Below, in pieces: positions 11,771 to 19,852 of a stretch of DNA of 64,000 nt. Made by a program: the position numbers and the translations under genes. The stretch is from JBEKTY01 sp049515555 (GTDB lineage: Bacteria > Planctomycetota > Planctomycetia > Pirellulales > Thermoguttaceae). The stretch spans positions 17,098 to 81,097 of the forward strand of contig JBEKTY010000010.1 of assembly GCA_049515555.1 (NCBI GenBank), in the 5' to 3' direction. How positions within the stretch are numbered: the first letter of the stretch is position 1; each line of letters starts with the position of its first letter. The notes under the pieces were generated by a model, which worked only from the letters and a program-made list of their open reading frames with translations, was not told where the DNA came from and ran no database searches.

Positions 11771-12307
11771 TTATTCGTCCAGGACGGTGAATTGCCGTTG
11801 GCCCGTGTTGTAGACCACGATCGACCGCAGCGGCTCGTTGCCCAGGGCTTTGGCCACGTGCGGCACGCCGGCCGGGATGCGCAGCACGTCGCCGGCCTTG
11901 AGCGTAACCGTTTCCTTTCCTACCGTTTGCCGGCACGAGCCGGAGAGCACGTAGATGACCTCCTCGCAGTTGGCGTGGACGTGGCGGGGGTTCGACTGGC
12001 CGGGGTTGATCTCGACGACGCCCAGGGTCAGGCCCGCCCCCGGGTCGAGCTTGGCATTCATCAGCCAGCGGAGCGAGCCCCACGGCGAGCGGTCGACGGC
12101 CACGCGGTCGTAGCTCTGAACGCGAGCGGCCAGGGGCTTGGCCTGCGGCGTGTCGCCGGCCACGGCCAGCGTTGACGCGGCCGCCACCCCCAGCAGCAGC
12201 CAACCCGCCGGCCAGCGCACGCCGCCCAGCCGCGCGCGGGTTTGGCGCTTGCACGATCTCCCCCGCACAACAACCCCCACCGGCGAACCAGAATCTTGGC
12301 ACGACAT
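11771..12307 (-). CDS. Exported cupin-domain protein
   Basis: 178 residues from the ATG at 12307, chosen because a strong AGGAGG site lies just upstream; the longer frame only translates a repeat. Residues about 30-52 form a hydrophobic signal or anchor segment ending TLAVAG. A single cupin follows: PRHVHANCEEVIYVLSG (metal-binding His-x-His and Glu) and PAGVPHVAKALGNEP (second His). Such cupins bind a metal and can be sensors, isomerases or dioxygenases; no specific reaction can be assigned. It lies just upstream of manC on the same strand. Confidence 0.8.
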   Translation of the reverse strand: MSCQDSGSPVGVVVRGRSCKRQTRARLGGVRWPAGWLLLGVAAASTLAVAGDTPQAKPLAARVQSYDRVAVDRSPWGSLRWLMNAKLDPGAGLTLGVVEINPGQSNPRHVHANCEEVIYVLSGSCRQTVGKETVTLKAGDVLRIPAGVPHVAKALGNEPLRSIVVYNTGQRQFTVLDE

Positions 12308-12336
12308 TCGGCAACCTCCTTTTAAGATCTCACGGG

Positions 12337-12457
12337 CTCCCCTCTCCCTTTGGGAGCGGGGCAGGGGGTGAGGGCATCGCGGGCCCCAATCGCAACTAAT
12401 CACCGCTTTCCCGATGCCGGCCCTCACCCTAACCCTCTCCCGGAGGGAGAGGGGACC
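12337..12457. repeat. CCCTCTCC-type repeat
   Basis: Inverted CCCCTCTCCC and GGGAGAGGGG blocks flank a 60-bp core, between the cupin gene start and the end of the rubredoxin reductase gene. Terminal repeats of the full element are not recognisable here. Confidence 0.7.
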
Positions 12458-12479
12458 AGGCATCTGCCGCAATTTATCT

Positions 12480-14000
12480 TTAGGAACCATCCCCGTACCG
12501 CAGCTTTCCCATTTCGTCCGCGGCCGGGCCGCTCATTAGCGGCTGTACTGATCCGACGAACTCCGAGAGGTCTTTCTTGCCCTCGACGGCCTCCTTCACC
12601 GTGGCCGTCAGCTTGGTGTCGCCCAGCAGAACGGCGCCCACGAGGCGATTGTCGTGGATCACGAATCGGCAGTAGCTGCCCTCAGCCTCAATGTCGCAAG
12701 CCCGGAAGCTGGCATCCTCCGGGTTGACCTGGCCGATACTGAACATATCCAGGCCGAGGACCTTGAGGGTGTTGGAGCGGGGCACGCCGCCGAACTGGAC
12801 GCTGCCGCCGGCCATGTTCAGTCCGGCGATGCTGCCTTGGTACTGCGACGGCCCCCAGATTCCGTAGACTTGCCCCTGGTGTTCGGCCACGTCGCCGGCC
12901 GCCCAGACATCGGGGTGCGAGGTGGCCAGCCGATTATCGACCAGCACGCCCTGGTTCACTGCCAGCCCGGCCCGCCGCGCCAAGTGGCTGTTCGGGCGAA
13001 TACCGGTGGCGATGACGACCAGATCGGCGGGAATGCGGCGGCCGTCTTCCAACAGCACCGCCTGGACCCGCTCGCCGCCGACGATCTCGCGCGTGAGGGC
13101 CGCGGTCCGCAGCTTGACGCCGATGCCCGCGACATAGGCGTCGAGGATCTCGCCGGCCCGTTGGTTCAACTGCCGTGGCAGCAGCCAGGCGTGGCCTTCC
13201 AGGAGCGTCACGTCGGCGCCTTGGCGCACCAGGGCGCCGGCCGTCTCGAGGCCCAGCAGTCCGCCGCCGATGCACACGCACTTGGCGCCCGCCCGGCAGG
13301 CCGCCAGGATGCCGCGGGCGTCGTCCACGGTCCGCAGGCTGGTCACGCCTTTGCGGTCCGTTCCGGGAAAGGGCGGAATGAACGGATGGGCTCCGGCCGC
13401 CAGGAGCAGCTTGTCGAACGGCAGCTTCTCGCCGCCGTGCAGCTCGACGACGTGATCTGGCAGGTTGATCGCCGATGCCCCCGCCCCTAACCGTAATCGA
13501 ACCTTCTCTTGCTCATACCAGGCGGCTGTGTGGAGCGGCAAGTCTTGCTCGCCGATCTCGCCGGCCAGATAGCGGGTCAGATTGAGCCGGTAATAAGGCG
13601 GCTCGCGCTCCTTCGAGAGCACGGTGATCTCCGCCGCCGGCGCGGCGGCCCGCAGCGATTCCACGGCCGCGATCCCGGCAATCCCTGCGCCGAGAATCAA
13701 CACCCTTGGCGCCTTCGCGGCATCGGCCGCAGTGGCGGGCGTTTCGCCGAGCGGCTCGAAGCGCTCGGCGGCAGCCCCGCAGGACGGGCACTGCGTCGGC
13801 GGCTGAACGCCAACATGCACGTACCCGCAAACCTGGCAGCGCCATTGGCTCGCGCCGGCCGCTGCGGATGGCGCAGGGGCGGAGTGCGGCTGGAACAACT
13901 CGCGCGGCGCCCCGCAAACCGGACACGCCGCGGGCGGCTGGGGCCCGCTATGGACGTATCCGCAAACGCTGCAACGCCAAGCCTGGCTCGTGCCCGGCAT
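12480..14000 (-). CDS. Double-rubredoxin/NAD(P)H oxidoreductase fusion (rubredoxin reductase-like)
   Basis: 506 residues; ATG at 14000 preceded by AAAGGGG. Two rubredoxin-like knuckles come first: CSVCGY...CPVCG (residues 9-30) and CQVCGY...CPSCG (about 54-76). An FAD-linked pyridine-nucleotide oxidoreductase follows: FAD site LILGAGIAGIAAVE (about 98), NAD(P)H site CIGGGLLGLETAG (about 245), and the second FAD motif DVWAAGDVAE (about 365). The C-terminal domain is typical of NADH:rubredoxin reductases. It would pass electrons from NAD(P)H through its own iron centres to rubrerythrin, whose gene ends 12 bp upstream and is surely co-transcribed. Together they form a peroxide-reducing system. 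The duplicated N-terminal rubredoxin module is uncommon. Confidence 0.9.
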   Translation of the reverse strand: MPGTSQAWRCSVCGYVHSGPQPPAACPVCGAPRELFQPHSAPAPSAAAGASQWRCQVCGYVHVGVQPPTQCPSCGAAAERFEPLGETPATAADAAKAPRVLILGAGIAGIAAVESLRAAAPAAEITVLSKEREPPYYRLNLTRYLAGEIGEQDLPLHTAAWYEQEKVRLRLGAGASAINLPDHVVELHGGEKLPFDKLLLAAGAHPFIPPFPGTDRKGVTSLRTVDDARGILAACRAGAKCVCIGGGLLGLETAGALVRQGADVTLLEGHAWLLPRQLNQRAGEILDAYVAGIGVKLRTAALTREIVGGERVQAVLLEDGRRIPADLVVIATGIRPNSHLARRAGLAVNQGVLVDNRLATSHPDVWAAGDVAEHQGQVYGIWGPSQYQGSIAGLNMAGGSVQFGGVPRSNTLKVLGLDMFSIGQVNPEDASFRACDIEAEGSYCRFVIHDNRLVGAVLLGDTKLTATVKEAVEGKKDLSEFVGSVQPLMSGPAADEMGKLRYGDGS

Positions 14001-14012
14001 CTGCGGCCCCTT

Positions 14013-14585
14013 TCACCAGTTCTCGGCCAGGAGCTCGAAGTAGGCCCGGGGATGGGCACAGGCCGGACAGGCCGCCAGCGCCTCCGGACCCTCGTGAACG
14101 TAGCCGCAGTTCAGGCATCGCCATTTCACAGGCCCGCTCCGCTTGAACACCCGGTCGTGCTGGATGTTCTCCCAAAGGCCGCGGTAACGCCGGTCGTGCT
14201 GTTTCTCGGCCACTGAAATCTGCTCGAAGACGATGGCGATGGCCTGGAAGCCCTCCTGCCGCGCCACGGCGGCGAAGCCCGGATACAACGCCGACCACTC
14301 TTCGTGCTCGCCACCGGCCGCCGCCAGGAGATTCTCGGCGGTCGTGCCCACCATCCCCGCCGGGAAGGCGCACTCGATCTGCACCGCGCCGCCCTGGAGG
14401 AACTTGAAGAAGCGTTTGGCGTGCTCCTTCTCCTGATTGGCCGTCTCCTCGAAGATCGTCGCGATCTGGATGTAGCCGTCGTTCCTGGCCTGGCTGGCAA
14501 AAAAGGTGTAGCGGTTGCGGGCCTGCGACTCGCCCGCAAAGGCCATCAGCAGGTTTCGTTCGGTTCGGGAACCCTTTAGTTCCAC
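14013..14585 (-). CDS. rbr: Rubrerythrin
   Basis: 190 residues from a GTG at 14585 with a strong AGGAGGT six bases upstream. The N-terminal four-helix di-iron domain shows the paired EXXH-type ligands (FAGESQARNRY, EETANQEKEHAKRF, FEQISVAEKQHDRRY). The C-terminal rubredoxin knuckle is CLNCGYVHEG...CPACAHPRAYF. Full family length. It reduces hydrogen peroxide to water in the cytoplasm. First gene of a two-gene operon with the rubredoxin-reductase fusion that follows 12 bp later. Confidence 0.95.
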   Translation of the reverse strand: MELKGSRTERNLLMAFAGESQARNRYTFFASQARNDGYIQIATIFEETANQEKEHAKRFFKFLQGGAVQIECAFPAGMVGTTAENLLAAAGGEHEEWSALYPGFAAVARQEGFQAIAIVFEQISVAEKQHDRRYRGLWENIQHDRVFKRSGPVKWRCLNCGYVHEGPEALAACPACAHPRAYFELLAENW

Positions 14586-14899
14586 GGCAGTACCTCCTAA
14601 CTTTGAAAAAGGATCAGGTTCCTGTGGCCTTCATCTCTGCGAGCCGTATTGTACTGGCCGGCTACTCGAACTCAAGGTGCGCCGTCATGTATAAGGCAGC
14701 ATTTCAACCGTCTGAAGTTGGTATTGGGTGACTTGGGGGTCGTGTGGCATGACTTTTGGGCATGGCAACGTGCACGGCGGCTGTACCAACTACCGGCAAA
14801 CCGCGTACATTGCAGGCAATCGTGGACAAGGCAGCAAGCGAAGCCGGGAAAATCGGGGAAGCCCGGGCCGTCGCCGTAAGTGCCTGCCCCGTCAAAGCG

Positions 14900-14933
14900 A
14901 AAAGCCCGCTGACAACTGCTGTCAACGGGCTTT
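14900..14933 (-). terminator. Rho-independent terminator of the tRNA-Gly remnant
   Basis: On the minus strand a 14-bp stem (AAAGCCCGTTGACA with TGTCAGCGGGCTTT, one G-U or mismatch) has a five-base loop and is followed by TTTTCGCTTT. It lies 6 bp beyond the end of the tRNA-Gly 3' fragment, as expected for the natural terminator of that tRNA gene. Confidence 0.75.
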
Positions 14934-14939
14934 ACGAAG

Positions 14940-14983
14940 AGCGGGAGACGGGACTCGGACCCGCGACATCCAGCTTGGGAAGC
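14940..14983 (-). tRNA. 3' fragment of tRNA-Gly(CCC), probable att site
   Basis: Read on the minus strand this is the anticodon loop (CTTCCCAAGC), variable loop, T arm (GCGGGTCCGAGTCCCGT) and 3' acceptor strand (CTCCCGCT) of a tRNA-Gly, without an encoded CCA. The sequence 5' of the anticodon loop does not pair with it, so the D arm and 5' acceptor strand are missing. The break in the anticodon loop is where tyrosine recombinases commonly cross over. The T loop has CCGAGT where tRNAs normally have TCGA, which suggests decay. Confidence 0.7.
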
Positions 14984-15662
14984 AACAAGCTCAGCGTCGT
15001 AAGTGAAAGCAGCAAAAGACTTGCGCCGACCCCCTCTCTGGTTTGCACCAGGGTTTGCACCAGCGAAGCCAAGAAGGCTAACGCCGCCACGCCTGACGGT
15101 TGCCAGGGTGACGAAGGCGAAGGGATCGTCCGCCGCACGGTGTTGACGATAGTCCCGGGCGTTGACGTGGAGGCCGTGTGCGCCCGCGTTTGCGAGGAGG
15201 GTACGCGGACCGGCCTGGCCGCGGGCGCTGGCGACGCCAGCGCGAAGGACCACGGTGATGCTGCCCAGCGCGGACCCGAAGTAGCCGTGTACGCCGCGGG
15301 CACGCGAGGCAAACCACAGTTGCCCCATGGAGTTCTCCTCGATCCCTTGCCGCTCGACGCGCTGCCAGGCGCTGCAAGCGGCGTTCAGGCGGAAGAACTG
15401 CCCCGCGCCCGACGCGGTCAGCATAAAGTCGGGCCCTGCCGCCAGCGCTGAATAGCGGTGGGGATGGTTGCCTTGGGGATGTTCACCTTTGGCGGGCACA
15501 GCAAGGCTCCAAGAAGCTGTTCGGGGGCGGCTTTGTGAAACGCACATTGAACCGTTGTTCTTCTCGGGTGACAGGGCCAACCTGAAGCGGCCAAAACTCG
15601 GTTGACCACAGCGGAAGCCCGCGGTTCTTCGCTGTTGACGACTGGTCGAACAGCGGCGGCTC

Positions 15663-17582
15663 TCATCGGGAATTCGGATCGACGGGGTGACCGTCCCCTA
15701 ATTTCCCCGACAACGGTTCACGAAATCCAGACAGACGTGTGGTTCGCAGGACGGCCAGTGCCACGTAGAGAAACTGAAGCACTAGCGCGGCGGCGACAGG
15801 CGTGTGACTGCCGTTGCCACCGAACCCATAGCTGTGCAGGCCCGAACCCATGACGAAGTTCACGCCATACCACGCCACAACGACCAGCGAGAAGCAGAGT
15901 ACGGAGAGGGCGGCCAGACCTCGATCGCCGACCCATCCCAAGTAACGCGCATGCAAGACGGCCAGGTAACCGAGCAGGGTGATCAAGGCCCAGACCTCTT
16001 TTGGGTCCCATCCCCAGAAGCGGCCCCAGGCGTAATCGGCCCAGATGCCGCCTGTCACCGTGCCTACGGCAAGCAATACAACGCCGGCCAGGATAGTGCG
16101 ATAGGCAGCCTTGCTTAGGGCCTCGATCGGCGCTGGATTGCCCGATCCAAACAAGTTGTAGCCGAGTGAGATGTCGCCGATTCCCAGCGCCAGGGCAAAT
16201 GCGGCGTAGCTGAGCGTGATACTCATCACGTGGACCACTAGCCAGAAGTTGTTGCGCAGAATCGGGTTAAGCGGCTGAAGGTCGGGATCGAGAATGGCCG
16301 GGCAGTTGTCGGCCAGGACCAGCGCGATCGTGGAAACGACCGCAGCCGCGGCCAAAATGAATCGCTGGCGGGAGATCAACTCGAAGATCAGACCGAGAAT
16401 CGCCACGCCCAAACCCACGTAAACCACCGACTCATACATGTTGGTGACCGGGGCACGACCGGAAATCACCACCCGCATGCCGAACCCCACGAGCATGGCC
16501 GCCAGGCCCGCGGCAAAACTCACCAGCGACGCGGTGTAGAATGCCTTCCAGCCGGAAGCCAGGCTCGCGAGCACGCACAGGCAGGCGATCAGGGTCAAGA
16601 CCCAGGCGAAACGAAAGGGCACCCAGTGGTTGTAGGCCACCTCCAGGTCGATGATCGATTGCCGCGGATACGTACCGAGCTCGGAAGCAGATCGCCGCAC
16701 GGTGGTGATAAAGCTGGCGGATGCCTCCGCGAACGCCGTTGGATCGCCGGCGCGGTAGGCGGCGTGCACCTGCTCGAATTGCTCCCGGACACGGCGCAGG
16801 CGACCGTCGGGATCGGCGTGGGCATCCGGCGTGCTGCGTGTCAAGTCGGCGATCGACGCCCACTGGCCCTCCCCGCCGGGGGCGAGGGGCACAACTTGCA
16901 GTCTCCGCCCCATGCGGTGGTCCTCGTAAGCCCACAAGCGGTTGGCCACTTCGACCACCTTCTTCTCGAAGGCCGTGACGCCCACCCCCTGCCGGCACGA
17001 CAGGCGCTGCGCGTAGACGCTAAAACGGGTCTTGGCGTGGGACTGCTGATCCTCGATTTCGACCCGGCTGAGGTCGTATGCCGACATGTACTTCTGACCG
17101 CGGGCGATGCCCAGCGCGTCGGCCAGTTCCAACGAGTCGACGAGGATCAAAGGCATGCGGTCCCACCTGTCGGGCTGACGATTGCGAAAGTAGGTGGCGC
17201 GGGAATTCAGGATCATGCCGCCGTGCGGGCTCATCCTGCTGTGCGGGCTCATCTCGCCGTGCGGACTCGTGCCGCCGTGGGGATTCGCGGCTCCCACCCC
17301 ATCGGTCGCCGGCGGCCCGGCCTGCCAGTCCAGCAGCATGCTTAGGTACAGGGCTGTGGCGTCCAAGTGGTGGCCGGTTTCGGGCTCGGTGAAACTGGCC
17401 CGATTGCTGATCATCCGCAAGGTTTCCCAAGCCAGGCTGTCCAGCGGCTTGTAGCGGCCGCCGTCCAGAACGGGCAACGACTGCCACGCTTTCCAGGCCA
17501 GATCCTGCTGCGGTCCAGGCTCGGCGAGGGCCGGCAGCTCGAGGAGCAACAGTGCGAACAAGGCGGCCTCAACTTTGGGCAT
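15663..17582 (-). CDS. ccsA: Cytochrome c synthesis protein CcsA/ResC (System II)
   Basis: 639 residues. The N-terminal part has a signal-like helix and a periplasmic domain of about 310 residues. The C-terminal half has about eight membrane helices and the tryptophan-rich heme-handling motif WGRFWGWDPKEVW. Conserved His residues lie on either side (NNFWLVVHVMS, LHARYLG and HSYGFGG). With ResB it forms the System II synthase that exports heme and ligates it to CXXCH cysteines outside the membrane. Residues 100-124 are a His/Met-rich tandem repeat of SPHGxM type, probably a variable-number repeat. The gene follows resB by 14 bp. System II is the only maturation system known in several other planctomycetes. 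Confidence 0.9.
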   Translation of the reverse strand: MPKVEAALFALLLLELPALAEPGPQQDLAWKAWQSLPVLDGGRYKPLDSLAWETLRMISNRASFTEPETGHHLDATALYLSMLLDWQAGPPATDGVGAANPHGGTSPHGEMSPHSRMSPHGGMILNSRATYFRNRQPDRWDRMPLILVDSLELADALGIARGQKYMSAYDLSRVEIEDQQSHAKTRFSVYAQRLSCRQGVGVTAFEKKVVEVANRLWAYEDHRMGRRLQVVPLAPGGEGQWASIADLTRSTPDAHADPDGRLRRVREQFEQVHAAYRAGDPTAFAEASASFITTVRRSASELGTYPRQSIIDLEVAYNHWVPFRFAWVLTLIACLCVLASLASGWKAFYTASLVSFAAGLAAMLVGFGMRVVISGRAPVTNMYESVVYVGLGVAILGLIFELISRQRFILAAAAVVSTIALVLADNCPAILDPDLQPLNPILRNNFWLVVHVMSITLSYAAFALALGIGDISLGYNLFGSGNPAPIEALSKAAYRTILAGVVLLAVGTVTGGIWADYAWGRFWGWDPKEVWALITLLGYLAVLHARYLGWVGDRGLAALSVLCFSLVVVAWYGVNFVMGSGLHSYGFGGNGSHTPVAAALVLQFLYVALAVLRTTRLSGFREPLSGKLGDGHPVDPNSR

Positions 17583-17596
17583 GATTGGTTCCTGCG

Positions 17597-19414
17597 TTAC
17601 CTCTCACCCGCGAATAAACGCATCTTCCGCCAGAACAGCACCACGGTCCCGCCACAAACCATCAGGCATCCCAGGTACTTCAGGAACCGGCCGGGGTCGT
17701 AGGCCACAGTGAGGGTGGAGGTGGTTGTCGAGCCGGGCGATTCGTCGAAGCTGGACTGGTAGAAGCTGAGTTTGCCGTGGGCCAGCGGCTGGTTCATGGC
17801 GATTTGCCGCTCTTGGTCGAGGCCCTGGTTCTTGTCGATCAGCCGCACGATACTGGTGAACGACGCCTCGCCCATGCCACCGGGGTTCAATCCGCGCTGG
17901 AACTTCAGAAGCTCCAAGGAGAAGCCCAAGGGGCGGTATTCATAGGTGCAAGTGATGGCCAGTGGCCCTTCGGGCGTGACCAGGCGTTGCACACCGTGCT
18001 CCGGGTCATCGCGCCGGAGCCAAACCTCCTGGGTCTGTCCGCCGACGGTTACCTCCAGGCACAGGGCCGCATCCGGCAGGCCGCCCTCTTCGCCGGCAAG
18101 CTCGGCCGGCTGATAGCGCACTTCCCGCCGTGCGCTGGGCAGGTGCTCCAGCAGCAGCACACGGAATTTGCCCGGCAACTCGATCTCGTCGCCGGCCCGG
18201 ACCGCCCCCCGCATCTGATACTTGCCGCCCAGGCCCACCCGGCAATAGAGCTTGCCGTCTGGTGTTTGAAGGAACTGCGCGCCCGGACCGGCCGCAACAG
18301 CCGGGTGATGGTACCAGAACTTTACCGGACAGTTCCATCCGTGGATGCCCTCAAAACTCTGCATCGGGCGGGTTGCGAAGGCCACCTGGCGAAGAGGCTC
18401 CTTTTGGCCCGGCAGGTACACGCGCAACTCCAAGAGCGGATTCTTCGGCTCGTCGTCCTTGGAAACGAAACGAAAATTATCACCGGGCTGCGCGTTGGGA
18501 AGATACTCGGCCAACTCGACCGACACTTTACCGTCATTCAGGAGGGTCTTCTTGCCCAGGTTCGCGCCGACTGGAATCCGCTGCATGCGGCCTTGGTAAT
18601 GGATGGAGAGCACTCCGCGGCTGTCCATCTCCTTGGGCGGCTGGAGGAAATCCTCGAGCATCGAGGCGGCCGGCACCCGCTGGAACTCGAGCTCGATGGG
18701 ACCCATCGCGGCGCCGCCACCCATTGGGCTGGCCACCAGCCATTGTCCCTCGCCGGGCGTGCCGTTTGGACCGGCAAGTGCGAACCTGAGCGCCGGCTGG
18801 CCGCCGCCCGACTCGTCGGCGACCCAAGTCTCGTCGACCACCGCATGGCAAATCAGGCGGGTCACCTTCAGACGCACGCCGCTCTGATCGCCCAGGTCCA
18901 GCGTCTCGCCTTCCGGCCAATCGACCGGGCCGGGCCGGAAGACGAATCCCACCGGCAGCCGATCCGGCCGGCCGCTCATGTCAATCCAGTGGGCAACGAC
19001 CTGGCAGCGGTCGGTAAGCACCATCCGATCCAAGGCCTCGCCCTGCGGCAGCACGAGTTGACCCTCGATCCCACCCCAGAAGGTCTGGATGGCGCCGCCC
19101 AGCAACAGCAGCAGGCCGGCATGGGTGGTCAGGAACGCCAGCCGTTTCTTCCAAGGGTATCGCGACAGAGTGCAGGCCAGGATATTGGCTGCCAGCAGGC
19201 CCAAGAGCCAGACGAACCACTGGCTGCCGTAAACATACCAACGCACGTATTCCCGGCCTTTGGCGGCCTCGACGAAGGTCGTTACGGCCAGCACCGCCGC
19301 CAAGACGACAATCAATCCCACGGCCAGTCGCAAAGAAGCCAGCCAGCGGAACGCGGTGACTATCGGGGCCGGCACGCGCGGGCCGGCGGCCGAGCTTTGA
19401 GGGGAAGAAGCCAT
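17597..19414 (-). CDS. resB: Cytochrome c synthesis protein ResB/Ccs1 (System II)
   Basis: 605 residues from the ATG at 19414; the upstream extension in this frame lacks typical leader features. Three N-terminal membrane helices (about residues 20-110, including LAVGLIVVLAAVLAVTTFVE and THAGLLLLLGGAIQTFWGG) precede a large periplasmic domain of about 430 residues. A last membrane helix lies at the C-terminus (FLKYLGCLMVCGGTVVLFW). This is the ResB layout. The protein partners CcsA, encoded 14 bp downstream, to attach heme to apocytochromes. The gene diverges from the 14-heme cytochrome gene, suggesting that synthesis and substrate are controlled from the same 440-bp intergenic region. A good promoter lies at 19525-19553. 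Confidence 0.9.
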   Translation of the reverse strand: MASSPQSSAAGPRVPAPIVTAFRWLASLRLAVGLIVVLAAVLAVTTFVEAAKGREYVRWYVYGSQWFVWLLGLLAANILACTLSRYPWKKRLAFLTTHAGLLLLLGGAIQTFWGGIEGQLVLPQGEALDRMVLTDRCQVVAHWIDMSGRPDRLPVGFVFRPGPVDWPEGETLDLGDQSGVRLKVTRLICHAVVDETWVADESGGGQPALRFALAGPNGTPGEGQWLVASPMGGGAAMGPIELEFQRVPAASMLEDFLQPPKEMDSRGVLSIHYQGRMQRIPVGANLGKKTLLNDGKVSVELAEYLPNAQPGDNFRFVSKDDEPKNPLLELRVYLPGQKEPLRQVAFATRPMQSFEGIHGWNCPVKFWYHHPAVAAGPGAQFLQTPDGKLYCRVGLGGKYQMRGAVRAGDEIELPGKFRVLLLEHLPSARREVRYQPAELAGEEGGLPDAALCLEVTVGGQTQEVWLRRDDPEHGVQRLVTPEGPLAITCTYEYRPLGFSLELLKFQRGLNPGGMGEASFTSIVRLIDKNQGLDQERQIAMNQPLAHGKLSFYQSSFDESPGSTTTSTLTVAYDPGRFLKYLGCLMVCGGTVVLFWRKMRLFAGER

Positions 19415-19524
19415 TTCGCTGCGTTCGACACGAGAAGGTTCGGGAAGGGAGCAGGGAATATATCGTGACAGGCCGGGCTGTGTAAACCCCGACCGCAAGC
19501 ACGTCCCAAACTGCCAAGCCCATA

Positions 19525-19553
19525 TTTATAGCAGCGATAGCAGGCAAAAACAA
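19525..19553 (-). promoter_or_regulatory. Sigma-70-like promoter for resB-ccsA
   Basis: On the minus strand, TTGTTT and TATAAA are separated by exactly 17 bp, about 110 bp upstream of the resB ATG. The remaining divergent intergenic region (19415-19852) shows no gene and no clear promoter facing the cytochrome gene. Confidence 0.5.
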
Positions 19554-19852
19554 CTCAAGCACGCGAACCAAGAAGGCCGATTTTGCGCAAATTACCGAAT
19601 TTTTTGGCCCACGTGTGGCGACAAAAAGGGTGGAAGCGCCACGCCGCAACGAGAACGAGTTTCCTGCGGATGACGCCGGAATTGCGCAGCATACCTTTTA
19701 TACCAGCCCCACGCCCCACATTACACCGCCCGCAAGCCTCACTCCCTCCTTCATCCCCGGCCACACGCCATTGCCTGGGGATGGTTCGCTTTAGACGCAT
19801 GCGACACCGATTGCAATTCCTGATAGGGCCTGGACTCAATGGAGGTAGGACC

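Larger units (their letters stand above)
14586..15662. other. Gene-poor region with degraded mobile-element traces
   Basis: About 1.1 kb with no convincing gene. It contains the 3' part of a tRNA-Gly gene and its terminator (listed separately). The plus-strand open frame through it gives GLGPATSSLGS, which is merely the translation of the tRNA 3' end and recurs as a spurious protein in many genomes. After that, the reading frames are broken. I see nothing else supportable. Confidence 0.6.

Noticed and set aside
14756..15451. 231-codon open frame containing GLGPATSSLGS
   Set aside because: This peptide is the translation of a tRNA-Gly 3' end; no real protein family is supported and there is no good ribosome site.
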